DNA of 64,000 nucleotides from Elymus sibiricus (taxonomy: Eukaryota > Streptophyta > Magnoliopsida > Poales > Poaceae). The notes under the pieces were generated by a model. It saw nothing but the letters and a program-made list of their open reading frames with translations. It had not been told where the DNA came from and made no database searches. Below are positions 10,089-21,150 of the stretch, piece after piece (within the stretch, counting starts at the first letter, position 1; the number at the start of each line of letters is the position of its first letter). Made by a program: the position numbers and the translations under genes. The stretch is taken from the NCBI GenBank assembly GCA_039707655.1, contig CM077665.1, positions 289,978,205 to 290,042,204 on the forward strand. Direction: 5' to 3'.

Positions 10089-10680
10089 GAGGACCTGGGT
10101 CCTGCAGGACGGAGCTGCTCACCAACCAAAACGGGGTTGCCCCAGGCAGCCTCTCTACCAGCGGCTTTGGGGAGCTCTGCCGGGAAATGGTTGCCGGAGT
10201 CCAGCTTTCTTCTTTTTCCTGCCATCGTTGACGGGGATACTGATGGTTGAGTGAGGTGGAGGACAAAGGTTCCTGGTTCCACAGGTAGCTTTTGCGCGGC
10301 ACACTTTGATAGATGATCAGCGACGCTGTTTTCCGCACGTGGCACGTGCTCTGTTTGCAATCCATCAAAGTGTTCCTCCAGTTTCCTCACCTCTTCCACG
10401 TATGCTTCCATCAACGGACTCTGATAATCTTTGTTTACTTGTCTCACCACGAGTTGAGAATCTCCTCGGATGATCAGTTTCTTGATATCCAACTCCACTG
10501 CGATCCTGAGTCCGGCAAGGAGCCCCTCATATTCAGCAGTGTTGTTGGTGGCCTCCACCTGGGGAAAGTGCATTTGGACCAGATACTTGAGATGCTCTCC
10601 GGTGGGGGCGATGAGGAGCAAGCCTACTCCGGCGCCCTAAAGTGAGAAAGCACCGTCAAAGAACATGATCCATTCTTTAG
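10076..10680 (-). pseudogene. Archaeal-type RNase H of Tat pol
   Basis: This second RNase H degrades the RNA of RNA:DNA hybrids and is specific to the Tat lineage. Visible motifs are FFDGA (first catalytic Asp, near 10650), EATNNTAEYEGLLAGL, IIRGDSQLVVRQVN and HVPRAENSVADHLSK. A TAG stop at 10637-10639 lies just after FFDGAFSL, so the open part (10621-10076) lacks the first catalytic Asp. The frame runs past the integrase start in a different frame. Confidence 0.8.
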
Positions 10681-11166
10681 GTGCTTCTTTGCCAGGGAGG
10701 ATTGTCTCTGGAACCTCTTCATCTGGCGTGGGTGTCCATTCTGCAATGAACTCCGCCAATGCCCTGCTCTGAATTTTGGAAGTGCTCTCATACTTCAACC
10801 AAAACTTGACAGCTCTAGCGCCGAGTAATCTATCCTGCCAGTGGCTTTGGGGTTCCTCAATATACGCTGCAGCGGGAAGCGGGTGACAACAGTGATCTCA
10901 TGGGCTTGGAAGTAGTGGCGCAGCTTCCTCGAGGTCATGAGAAGGCCGAAGATTAGCTTTTGCACTCCAGAGTACCTTGACCTAGCCCCTTGTAACAAGG
11001 AGCTGACAAAGTACACTGGTCCCTGCAGTACTTTCTTCTTTGCCACTTCCTTGAAACTGCCTTCGCCCGCTTGCTTAGGTTCCCCTTGGTCTGCGTCAAG
11101 TCCTGCCGCGAATGTTTTGGTTCCACTCCCGGTGACATCAGTCGCAGCGGTTGTGTCTTCATCCAC
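10640..11166 (-). pseudogene. Ty3-type RNase H and connection region
   Basis: The open part 11166-10795 contains GPVYFVSSLLQGARSRYSGV, ASRKLRHYF-like SRKLRHYFQAHEI, and NPKATGRIDYSALELS, the usual Ty3/Gypsy RNase H C-terminal motifs. A one-base shift near 10797 breaks the frame; after it KYESTSKIQSRALAEFIAEW continues in the next frame towards the archaeal-type RNase H. A stop separates it from RT near 11167. Confidence 0.8.
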
Positions 11167-12204
11167 TTACTGCTGTGCCACCAGCGCTGCACTAACTACT
11201 TGATTTGTTGCCACTAGGTATAGCAGGAACGGTTCTTGTGGTTTAGGCACGACCAAGGTGGGAGCCGAAGAGAGATAATTTTTCAGGTCTTGAAGTGCTG
11301 CTTCTGCTTCCGGGGTCCACTTCATCGGGCTGGCCTTTTTCAGAACTTTGAAAAACGGTAGGGCACACTCAGCGGATTTGGAGATGAACCTACTTAACGC
11401 GGCAATGCATCCGGCCAGGCGCCTCACGTCCTTGACGGACTTGGGTGCTTGTATCTGCTCGATCACTTTGATCTTGTTGGGATTGGCTTCTATTCCTCGC
11501 TGAGACACAAAGAACCCAAGCAGCTTGTCGGATGGGATGCTAAACACACATTGCTCAGGGTTGAGCTTCAAATTGATCTTGCGCAAGTTGATAAAAGTTT
11601 CTTCCAAGTCTTGTATGAGAGTTGCTCCATCTTTGGTCTTGACTACTATGTCATCCATGTAAGCTTCCACGTTCCTGTGCAACTGAGGTTCAAATCCAAC
11701 CTACACGGTCCTTGCAAAGGTAGAACCAGCGCTCTTTAATCCGAAGGGCATACGTACAAAGCAGTACATGCCACATGGGGTTATGAACGCGGTCTTTTCC
11801 TCATCTTCCTTGGCCATGCATATCTGGTGGTATCCGGAGTATGCGTCCAAGAAGGAAAGCAAGTCACATCCGGAGGTGGAATCAACGATCCGGTCGATGC
11901 ACGGCAAGGGAAAAGGGTCCTTTGGCCATGCCTTATTCAAGTCCTTGAAATCAATGCAAAGCGTCCATTTCACATTCGCCTTGCGCACCACTACCGGGTT
12001 AGCTAACCATGTCGGATGCAACACTCCTCTGACCAAACCAGCTGCTTTGAGTTTCTTGATTTCTTCGGCGATGAACTGTTGCCGCTCCAAGGCTTGCTTT
12101 CTAACCTTCTGCTTGACGGGCCTGGCATAAGGGCAGACAGCAAGGTGGTGCTCAATTACCTCCTTGGGAACACCGGAGATGTTAGATGGTTGACAAGCAA
12201 ACAC
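11167..12204 (-). pseudogene. Tat reverse transcriptase
   Basis: This RNA-dependent DNA polymerase is in two open pieces. 12204-11701 holds the fingers and palm start (HHLAVCPYARPVKQK, LCIDFKDLNKAWPKDPFPLP, DAYSGYHQI, MPFGLKSAGSTF). 11682-11167 holds EAYMDDIVVKT (the catalytic YxDD), LLGFFVSQRGIEANP, and the thumb and connection with FISKSAECALPFF. A TAG at 11701-11703 separates the pieces and a second stop ends it near 11167. The catalytic residues are present and length is normal; the stops alone disable it. Confidence 0.9.
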
Positions 12205-12317
12205 ATCGACATTTGCCCGCAGGAAGGCAACGAGCGCGCTTTCCTATTTGTCGTTGAGGGTGGCGCTGATGGTAAATGTACCGGCAGCGCCATCCTGCCC
12301 TGTCGGGACCTTCTTTG

Positions 12318-12727
12318 TCACAGGATAGGTGACTTGGATTTCTTGCTAGTGGAACTCTCAGGCAGGTCATCGACGGGTGCAGCGCAGTCCGGAGAGGGGC
12401 GCTTCCCGGAGTCCTTGCCGGTGTCTCTGCTAGGCTTTTTCTTTGGTTCCTTGATGGGAGCTGGTGCTTCCGCGACTACAGCTGCCACCGCGTCTCTATA
12501 CATCTTGTTGACGCATATAACTGCATCCTTCTTATCAGATGAGTTGGAGATGATCCCTACGGGCCCTGGCATCTTCAAGGTGTTGTAAGCATAGTGGGAT
12601 GCTGCCATGAATTTCGCCAGAGCTGGGCGACCAAGAATTCCATTGTAAGGCAGAGGGAGTTCGACCACATCAAATACCACCTTATCAGTCCGGTAGTTCA
12701 CCTCCCCGCCAAACGTCACTGTCAAGG
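12318..12727 (-). pseudogene. C-terminal part of Tat protease
   Basis: The frame contains VTFGGEVNYRTD, PYNGILGRPALAKFMAA and NTLKMPGPVG, the flap and C-terminal half of a retropepsin. The catalytic Asp half is missing because T4 begins at 12728. A charged Lys/Ser linker leads towards RT, with a frame change between 12318 and 12204. Confidence 0.75.
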
Positions 12728-13054
12728 TGTCGTGGTTTTATCACGGCAAGATGTCCTTGGGAGAGAACTTAGGTGTGAGGCCATCGCAACTAGGTGGCAG
12801 CTTGCGAGGGGTTGGTCGGAATCGAGAGACGCGAGTTTACCCAGGTTCGGCCCCTCCGATGGAGGTAAAAGCCTATGTCCTGCTTTATGTATATTGATGA
12901 TGAGGATAATCTCGATTACAAGGGTGCGGGATCGCTACCTCTAATCTCGAGAGCCTCTAATCTGTCTATCTCTAATGACTTGAAGTTGTCTGTCTAAGAC
13001 CTGTCTATTGAGACATCTAAAAACTTGACCCCTCTTGGGGTGACCCACCCCTCC

Positions 13055-13064
13055 TTATATAAGT
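13055..13064 (-). promoter_or_regulatory. TATA box of T4 LTR
   Basis: CTTATATAAG, self-complementary, followed on the minus strand by GAGGGG and about 330 bp of leader to the LTR end. Confidence 0.6.
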
Positions 13065-13197
13065 TGAAGGGGCGGTTTACATGTAGAGTCCAAGTCGGAT
13101 TAAGACTTAACCTATTATGACTTCCCATCGCGGGCTTCTCTTCGTGGGCTTCTTAACGCCTGGGCTTCTTATCTCCAGGCGGCTCATTTTCTTGGCT

Positions 13198-13332
13198 AAG
13201 TGTCTACCGGGTCATTACTGTCTGCCGGGTCATAACTGTCTGCGGGTCATAACTGTCTGCCGGGTCATAACTATCTGTGGGTCATAACTGTCTGCCGGGT
13301 CATAACTGTCTGCCAGGTCATAACTGTCTGGT
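13198..13332. repeat. 20-bp minisatellite in T4 U3
   Basis: About seven copies of a GGGTCATAACTGTCTGCC unit (17-20 bp, with CCGGGT/GCGGGT/CCAGGT variants) lie in the U3 part of the LTR, upstream of its TATA box on the minus strand. Enhancer-like U3 repeats of this kind are known from other LTR elements. Confidence 0.85.
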
Positions 13333-13486
13333 CTTACCTACCGGGTCTCACCTGATGGGTCTCACCAGGGATGCTTAAGTCCAAAGATGTCTTAATGTCA
13401 GGGCAACTTAAACCCAGAGATGTCTTAAGCCTTAGGGCGGCTTATGCTTATGAGCCGGGCCTAGGTCGTGGGGAATATCCCCGACA

Positions 13487-15693
13487 TTAGCCCCAAGTTT
13501 AGCTTTGAATTTATTCATGCTAAACTCTTGAAATAAGAATATGTAAAGGGACCGGCTCACTCAAAAAGATCAGTTGACTAGCTCGTGAAAATTCTGAATC
13601 TCTGTCATATCAATAAACTGATGTTGGCTCCTGTAGCCCCCAAGTCTTAGGAGGGGAACGTAGTGATAGCTTTAAGACTTGCTTAAATATAAATATTTCC
13701 ACTCTAGAGAAATCTGGATTGTTCGTCTGAGTCACCAGTCATAAGTTGAATGTTCCACATATGTAGCCCCCAAGTACCGGGTTTTCTTGCCTACAGCAAC
13801 CTGGGACTTGTAATTGCATTATGCTTATAATACTTCAGCCAGTGTAGCCCCCAAGGGCCGGGTCATTACGCTATAATGAGCAGGGACTTCTGCAGAGCTA
13901 ATTACGTAGACTTGATGAGCAATGTGTAGCCCCCAAGAGTCGGCTTAGTAAAATAATATTTGGCTGAGACTTAGAAAATGATTGAAGGCTGACTCATCTC
14001 CCTGAGATAACCGGGTTCATTGATAATGTGATGAGTTGAAAAGCAACTTGCATTAGCCCCCAAGTGTCGTGGTGCATGCTTGCAGTGACATGGGACTTGC
14101 CTACTTGATATAATCTTGATTTCAATAATGTAGCCCGCAAGTGCCGGGTCGCATGCCTGCAGCGACTCGGGACTATTCTTTCCATTGCAGAATAAATCAT
14201 ATCCTATTATATGGACCATATTGCTGAATGCTTGGCATATCAATGTTGAACCATGCTCCCTATTGTGAGCTGGTATTTTTGGATGAGGGAATAACAACCA
14301 TTACTCTGAAGGGGCTTTGAAAACCTCAATCATCCAATATAGGTTATGATAATCATAATGAAAATCCAGCCACATTGGATATTTAAGATTTGAACAATAT
14401 AACCAGGTTTGCCTGTTAAGAGTACGAACGGGCCACATAGCGGAGAGACTACAGCGGACAGGTGAGTTTATCCTAGCTCACTGTAAGCCGGCTCTCTCAT
14501 GACAAGAGATGCCGTTTTAACCTTGACAAGTTCAGGGTCTTATTGCGAGTTTGACTGTCAAGTTCAGGGTCTCTTTGCAAGATTGACTGTCAAGAGTTCG
14601 GCGGGTCACCTGGTGGAGTAGCAAGTTATAAAAAGGCAGGTTTAACTCATATATGGCATGGAAGCCGGTCAAGAGGGTATGAAAGCTATACTCATTGAGT
14701 AGGAAGCCCCCAAGTGACCCATAATATGGCGTCGAAGCCGATCAAGAGGGTAAGATAGCTATACTCATTGAGTAGGAAGCCCCCAAGTGATCCATAATAT
14801 GAGAAGCCTATAAGGAAGGATACCCATGTTTGAACCTCGCATCATAGCAGCTAGTTCTCTTTGGCAACCTTTAATTTTCTGAAAACTCGAACTTGCGAGA
14901 GATGAATTTCTTTTGAACCGGATGTTGAGCCGGATATCGAGATCTCAAAACATTGTGAGAGACAGACTTCTCTTTTGCCGGGTTTTAAACCGGAACCTTT
15001 TCTGATACTCCGGAATCCTTTTTTGATCCGGAACTCTCAGATTGCTTGGCACTTTTTTAGCTAAATTTTTTTTGACAGCCTTTAAGCTTTCACCAAGGTG
15101 GCAGTAGCCCCCGAGATCGGGTTATTTTTTCTCCAATGACCGGGCGTTCTTGAATTTGCTGAAACTAGCAACATTTGTTGAGTCATGTCTGTGTAGGCCC
15201 CGAATCTTAAGATGACTCGAGGAGTTGGCTTGAGATTCTCCATACTTGGCCATGGCATAAACTGGCATATAGTTGACAAAGGAAACGCTGGAATGTGTTG
15301 AAGCTGGAGGCAAGGTGGCAAGTTTGATGATCTTCGCAACACTCATTGTATACCTTCGGCGTTGATAACGTGATATGAATCCATGGAAGGTTGAGGTTGA
15401 CCGCAGCAGGTTATAAATGATCCCATATGAGCTATGTCAATAACCTGACAATGGTTCATCCCAGCTGGTTGTTGTAGTGAACCAAACCGCAGTGGTGGCT
15501 TGCACGCGTGTCCGTTGAGCAACGCGGCACGGATGGATGCGGGTGCAGAATGATGCCGGCGCGCGCTCCGTATCCGCGATATAACACCACTTTTTTAGAG
15601 AATAATTGTCCTGCATACAAAAAATAACGTAGGGTAGAGTAGTTATGCTCGGAGGAATTAAAATGTACTGATATAATATATAGGAGGGATAAC
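13487..15693 (-). repeat. T4 internal region with repeated polypurine-tract motif
   Basis: No coding sequence is seen. The PPT next to the LTR (minus strand ACTTGGGGCTAA, 13498-13487) recurs as ACTTGGGGGCTA or close variants near 13634, 13764, 13845, 13927, 14054, 14131, 14704, 14777 and 15105. A 73-bp direct duplication ending in the motif lies near 14660-14800. A second, shorter duplication (GTTCAGGGTCT...GACTGTCAAG) lies near 14527-14602. After 15120 only AT-rich unassigned sequence is seen up to the X LTR. Confidence 0.75.
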
Positions 15694-17345
15694 TGTGGCG
15701 CCCCGCCTGATTACCACTGTAGCCAGACAGTCGCCATGCATACCAGCCCAGGAAATCACTCTGGCATGCGCGTTTACAACAAGTATCATGAACACAGGCA
15801 TTTCTATTAATGGATATATCAGTCTTACAAGATATATTACAAGAGTGATGGCAGCGGAAAAGCTCTATCTAAGGCAGCATGGTCTTGGTGCGGCTCCAAT
15901 CCACAGGGATCTGACTGGGTTACTCTCCTAGCCCGCGAACACTCCGGCTCCTCGACGACGGACGACGGATCCTTATGTGAACCTGGCCATGTTAAAGGCC
16001 GCTGAGTACTTTTGAATGTACTCGCAAGCAAACCAACTAACATATACACCAAGCGAAGCAATCCATGGCATTCAAGCATGCATTTGTTATTAGAGCAATA
16101 TTAATCATCATGACATAGCATACCTATCTAGCAATATTAATTATCATGTTGTATCAGGATTATCCAGTGTGATACTACTAGAGTAAAGTAAAGCATGGCA
16201 AGTAAACAATCCATACTCCGAACATTCTCAGGATCCAATCCAACTCTTAACCAGATCCAACTTACTCCCTTACGGGTTGTCCCAAAACCCTCGGAATACT
16301 CACGAGTCATCGAGTACTTCTGATCACAGGACAAGTTCTTCCATCATTGTTATCATTACTATGGTTGACCACCTAGTGAGGCCTGGACGAACTGTCCAAT
16401 ACCGTGGGCGCGGCTATTCGAATAGATTTTACACTCTGCAGAGGTTGCCCACTTTACCCACACCATGGAGCACCTGGCCTCGTGATCCCATTCGGGTGGA
16501 CCAGCGTTGCTCCAACGAAACTTGCCTGACCCGTGACTCTCCCATCGTACCACCGCCATTCATCCTCCCCCGGAGTCCTACCCTGGGTGGCCCCTGTGTC
16601 ACCTCGTGACACCTGCCACCATCGTGGCCACACAAACTGTCCCAAACGGGGACTCCCAGGTTAAACAATCAACTGGGCTCATAAGGTTATCGCCGCCTAC
16701 CGGGCCAGGGTAGCGTGCGCGCATAACCTTCCCTATCTGGAGGTACCGGTGAAAGAGCACGCGATCAGACCAAGTCATGGCCGTCCCATACCGGCAAATG
16801 TGGTTGCACGGATAAGCCCGGACAGGTGACTCTAGATCAACCAACTAAGTTTAGCTTTAGCAACATTTAACAAGCATGGTTATCTCTCATGACAACTTGA
16901 GATGGCAGCTACTATACATTTAAATAAATTACTTTAAATTATCACATAGCAAACTATGTAAGTAATGTAAACCGTAAGTGCAATCTAGCAGAAGTTTAAT
17001 TATTTCTATTACAGGCATAATCATTAATTAAACACGCAACAATAACACAGAGCAATGCTTTAGGACATATATCAGATGGTCGGCTTGCCTGGGGGTGAAG
17101 GATACTCCAGGAAGAAGTGCGGAGAGTCCGCGAAAAGGATCACAGGAAACCGTTCTCTCTCGAAGGGCTGATAGAAGGGCAAGGGCAAAATGGTCATTTT
17201 CAGAATGTGTAAACATTATGAACATGACCTCGTCAGAACGCGCTCGACGCATTGAAGACGTGAGTGTTGGTTTCACCTGAATCGGCGTCTCGGTTAAAAA
17301 GATATAGCCGTTTGAAGTATAGGGACCAATATGTAAATAAAGTAT

Positions 17346-17930
17346 TCACAGAAAGGCCCCTGGCGGCATAAACCGAAGGCGTACTGGGCAGTTTACTTTT
17401 CCTGAAAAGGAAAGCGCACTTTCAGTCGTAGTGTAACAGATATACAGCTTCCAATTTCTAAAAACGTACTTTGAGAAAATGCGCTTCCACTTAAAATACC
17501 CCGGGCCCGGTCGTAAGCCACTGTACCCCTTCGCCGGGTCGCTTACATGAGGCACCCGCGTGGTCTTCTCTCTCCTCCCCTGTCTCCTTCTTTTCCAACG
17601 CGCCTGGAGGCAGAGGAGGGCTCGGCCGCCGGTCGGAGCAGGCGCCTGGTGCCGCGGAAGGGCCGGCCTGCGAGTGTACTGGCCCTGCCCGACCTCGCCG
17701 CGCCCGTGGGTGGCCTCGAGGCGGCTCCAGGCGGCCTGTTTCAGAGGTGCCGCGGCTCGGCACTCCGGCCGGCACGGCAGAGGAAGGGAGGCACCGACGG
17801 GGCTTCCCGGCAGAGCTAGGGAGCGGTAGGAGCGAGCGGTCGACGAGGGGGAAGCGGGGGCACCAAAGGAAGGGAGGGGAAAGGCCATAGGCAGGGGCTG
17901 GCCGAGGGAACGGTGACGGCCTTCGGCCAT
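17346..17930 (-). other. Open frame inside X LTR-A promoter leader
   Basis: A 194-codon frame starts at ATG 17930, 88 bp downstream of the TATA box. It is Pro/Ala/Arg/Ser-rich, with no recognised domain. LTR-B has the same start and the same first 138 codons with substitutions but then stops (YSG*), so the frame length is not conserved. It may be a transcribed leader or an old exon capture; a protein is not supported. Confidence 0.35.
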
Positions 17931-18017
17931 TGGGGAGAGGAGGAGCTCCTGGAGCTCGGGGAGGGGTGAGGAGGTGAGAGGAGAGGTTGGTGGTTGCGAG
18001 GGAGGGCTCAGGCCGAG

Positions 18018-18026
18018 CTTAAATAG
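18018..18026 (-). promoter_or_regulatory. TATA box in X LTR-A
   Basis: The minus strand reads GGCTATTTAAGCTCGG within a strongly GC-rich block, 88 bp upstream of ATG 17930. The same box and the same spacing occur in LTR-B at 24896-24904 and ATG 24808. Confidence 0.65.
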
Positions 18027-20836
18027 CCGCGGGGAGGGCCTCTCGACGTTGGCTGGAGCTTCGGGACGCCGATGCCGTGGCCGCGCTCAGGCGGAGCACC
18101 TCCTGTCGGCACACCCGGCCAGGGAGCTAGGGGACAAGGCGGAGCAGAGGAGCAGGCGACGTGGGCGAGCAAGGGGAGCTGGGCGGCGAGTTGAGGACAG
18201 CCAAAGGGGACCGGACGGCGACTGTTGCCACAGTTCGCGCTGGCTGCCGACTAAAGTCGTGGTCACTACCGGCACCACGCATCCAAGACACTGGATGGCT
18301 CTAGGACCCTGTCAAATATGTTGTTCACTGGTCGTAGAGATGACCCGTGAGAGTTTGGATGGAAGTGGAGGCAAAGAATGACTGATTTGAGCTGACATCC
18401 AATCTGAACAGAAGGTGTTTGTCATATGGTGTGGCGACCACAATAGTGATCTTGGCCTGATCTTTGGCATGGAGTAGTCATCCACTAAGGTGGATATGAT
18501 GCCAAAGTTTCAACACAAATGGACCAGTATAGATGGTACTTCCTTTGTAACCATGTACTCTGGCCATAAATGGAGATGATGATCCTGGGGAAAAATGGCT
18601 ACATGGATTTGGCTCAAATTTGGCGGAGAGAGGTTATCTAAACATATGAAGCCACTGTAAAAGTTTCATATCATTTGGGTACACCAAAATGGTACTTCCC
18701 TCACACATCTTCCAAATGGACGGAAACTTAGGAAAATTGCTGTGGAAGAATGGTTAGATGAATTGAGCTAGTTTTTGGTTTCCATGAGTGATTTATCAAT
18801 GTTAATGACCATGAAAAATTTCAGCTCAAATAGATCAAGGGTTCAAGCACTTGCTTTGCAATTTGCCCAACTAGACAGAATTTGCAAATTGATGTTATGC
18901 TCAAAATTTAAACTATGGAACTTGGGTTCTTGATGGAAAAGGTGAAGATATGGATAGTATAAGCTCCACAAAAGGTGAAGATATGGATCGTATAAGCTCC
19001 AAAATGGTAGTTCCTTTAGAAACTGCCCAAAATGCAATATTGGCATTAAATAGGAAAATGCAATTTATCCTATTTAATTATGGCCAATATTTTTATGGGA
19101 GCTCAATATGATCACAAAGAATATCTCCACAAGTTTTCATGAACTTTGGAGATGGATAGATATTTTCCTGGATTTAATTCCTTTAACTGGCAGAAAAAGG
19201 AATTAATTATAAATGAAAAGTATTGCAAATGACTTGGCAATATTTTTACATATCCAGGGTTTATATAGGTGGGATGATCACTAGGAAAGGTTTGGGAGGC
19301 AAAAGATCAAAGGAAATTGGGGTTCCTTTGTAACTGAAAGGATTAGGGTTTCCCTTCCGGTGATTCGGAAGGCATGGTTTCGATGGCAAAGTCCGGAGAT
19401 AGATCTTGGGTGGCAACATTGGACTGGAGAGAATCTCTGGTTGGATAGAGAAGGCAAGGCTAGATGACCATCTTCACATACCCAAGAGCTAGAGAAATCC
19501 GATAACACCGAGAAAAAATACGGGAGTCAAATCCCGCAAAGGAAAAAAACAGGGAGCGAAAACCAGGGTGTTACAAACCTAACCCCCTAAAAAAATCTCG
19601 TCCTCGAGATTTCCGGGCTTACCTCCCGGGGAAGGGGGACTTACCTGTGTGCGACTTGGATCCATCGGTTGTGCTGTCTTCGTTGGTTCACTGACCCCTT
19701 TAACTGCCTCTTCTGATGGACCATGTGTTGTCTTTTCACACAGTTTCCTTGAATCCTTCTCTTTCTGGTCAGGTGTACCTTTTTGTCCTGGTAGTGGTAT
19801 TGCTGGGTGGGGTAGTGGGTAATACCAACAGACGGCTTGGTTTCCATGGCCTGGAAGTAACTGCTTCGGTTTTACTGCGATACTTCGTACTCTAACTGTC
19901 GTGGGCAAGACATCATTTCCTGGTACCAGGCTCTCGTGCTAGTATGGCCTTGAGTGAGTGGGAGTGGCTTTCCTTTTTGCTGTGTCAGAATGCACAGTCT
20001 GTTTGTGAGTTCCATTCTGATGTTTCCTTCTGGCTTATGCATCCTGACTTTGCCCTTAGGTGATCCATAACTCAAGGAATCAACATGACTGAACTATGGC
20101 TGCTATGTCCTCAACTGAAATGTCAGGCATGATCACAAAGTAATCATAGATAGTAATCTCTTATTTCAATGATGTCATGATATCTACGAGCTTTTGATGC
20201 TGACACGCTTTGAGCCATTCTACCTGAATGTCTTGTTTCAAACTCCATCGCTCGTGAAGGTGGCTCTGTCATGTATAGCTTCTGTAGTCCGTGCTATGAC
20301 CATTGAGCTGAACATAGTATTGCCAGCATCCACTGTATCTTTCGGAGTATAGCCTCTTATCTTGGTTAATGGCCCATATTCTTGATGAATGCGGCATGCT
20401 GGTTGCATTGTTGTGGCCGTATATGCAAGAGCCTGACAAGGATTGGTAATACCACTCTGTCCGTGAAACTACATCTTGTTGACCGTTACGGAGGTTGTTT
20501 GTCCACAACTTCTTTGTGCTTGTGGACTCCTTTGATGGACCTGTAATGACCTGCCAACACGGCTCCTTGATTGTTTTCCCGGTTTGTCGGGCTTGTTCTC
20601 AGAACTTACTCTTGCATACCTTGTAGGGCCTGCTGTGCTCATATCCTTCCTTGAAGTATGGGGCCACTGTTTCTCTGGACACAGTCATTCCCGTGTACGA
20701 GTGGCTCACATGAACTGATCCACTGGACTGCATGCTCACAACACATGCAGGGGCAAGATAATTCCTTTCATAACCACTGAGTTCTGAGGCGGATGTGTGT
20801 CTAGACTAGTTCGTGCTCCTGACACGCTTGTTGTAG

Positions 20837-21150
20837 GCACGATGGCGTGTTGAAGAAGACTGAATTCCTTATGCTCAAAGCTTCTGCCGGAGTAGCGTGC
20901 TGAAGAAGGCTGGGTATCATACCTCAAAAGCTTTCCTTCATGTGTGGCTTGCCGCGGAAGGGCAGGTGCCTTATGCCGGAAGTCTTCCGCGGTAGCACGC
21001 TGTGGAAGATGGGAGTGTCGTACCCCAGAAGCTTTTCTCACCAAGTGACGTACGGAGGAAGATTGGCAGTCTGGTATCGTAAGCCCCTTCTAATGGCTTG
21101 CGGAGGAAGGCTGGATTGCGTATTCCAGAAGCCTTGGGTACGCAGTCGGG
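20837..21150. repeat. Degenerate tandem repeat in X internal region
   Basis: About six units of 48-58 bp share a GC(A/T)(T/C)GC.G.GGAAG head and a CC.GAAGC(C/T)TT tail (for example CTGAAGAAGGCTGGGTATC and GCGGAGGAAGGCTGGATTG). Units are diverged and have ragged lengths. Confidence 0.6.

Larger units (their letters stand above)
5702..12727 (-). mobile_element. Tat-lineage Ty3/Gypsy element, 5' part missing
   Basis: Minus-strand order is protease end (12727-12318), RT (12204-11167), RNase H (11166-10795), archaeal-type RNase H (about 10680-10076), integrase (10088-8781), a 3' region with an antisense B3 ORF (7073-7750) and the 3' LTR (6979-5702). A second, archaeal-type RNase H ahead of integrase is the hallmark of the Tat lineage. 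Gag and the 5' LTR are absent because T4 interrupts the protease at 12727/12728 and the other side is not in the window. Stops and frameshifts make it non-functional. Confidence 0.85.
12728..13486 (-). repeat. T4 3' LTR
   Basis: The 759-bp segment runs TGTCGTGG to CCCCGACA on the plus strand. The minus strand has a TATATAAG box at 13055-13064, a U5-like GGGGCCGAACCTGGG stretch near 12850 and a minisatellite in the U3 part. Confidence 0.75.
12728..15693 (-). mobile_element. T4: 3' LTR and internal end of an LTR retrotransposon
   Basis: On the minus strand an internal non-coding region (15693-13487) ends in a polypurine tract and a 759-bp LTR (13486-12728) with perfect TGTCG...CGACA ends. The LTR abuts Tat protease, and CAAGG at 12723-12727 is the candidate target duplication. 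X begins at 15694, so the 5' side of T4 is not present. No gag or pol frame is seen, so the superfamily is unresolved. Confidence 0.7.
15694..19575 (-). repeat. X LTR-A (3' LTR)
   Basis: 3882 bp, TG...CA on the minus strand. Its left flank is ATAAC (15689-15693), a candidate target duplication whose partner is lost. The first roughly 300 bp differ from LTR-B at about nine positions by eye (about 3%). A 33-bp tandem duplication at 18937-19002 replaces a stretch that LTR-B retains. A GC-rich TATA-bearing promoter block lies at 17540-18330. Confidence 0.85.

Noticed and set aside
12594..12944. Plus-strand frame crossing the Tat/T4 border
   Set aside because: It spans two unrelated elements and cannot be a real gene.
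13198..13332. Possible CRISPR-like array
   Set aside because: Repeats are contiguous without unique spacers, the context is a plant LTR, and no cas-like gene exists.
18087..18381. Short GC-rich frames in the X LTR as host genes
   Set aside because: They occur in both LTR copies with altered lengths and no domain, so they are LTR sequence.
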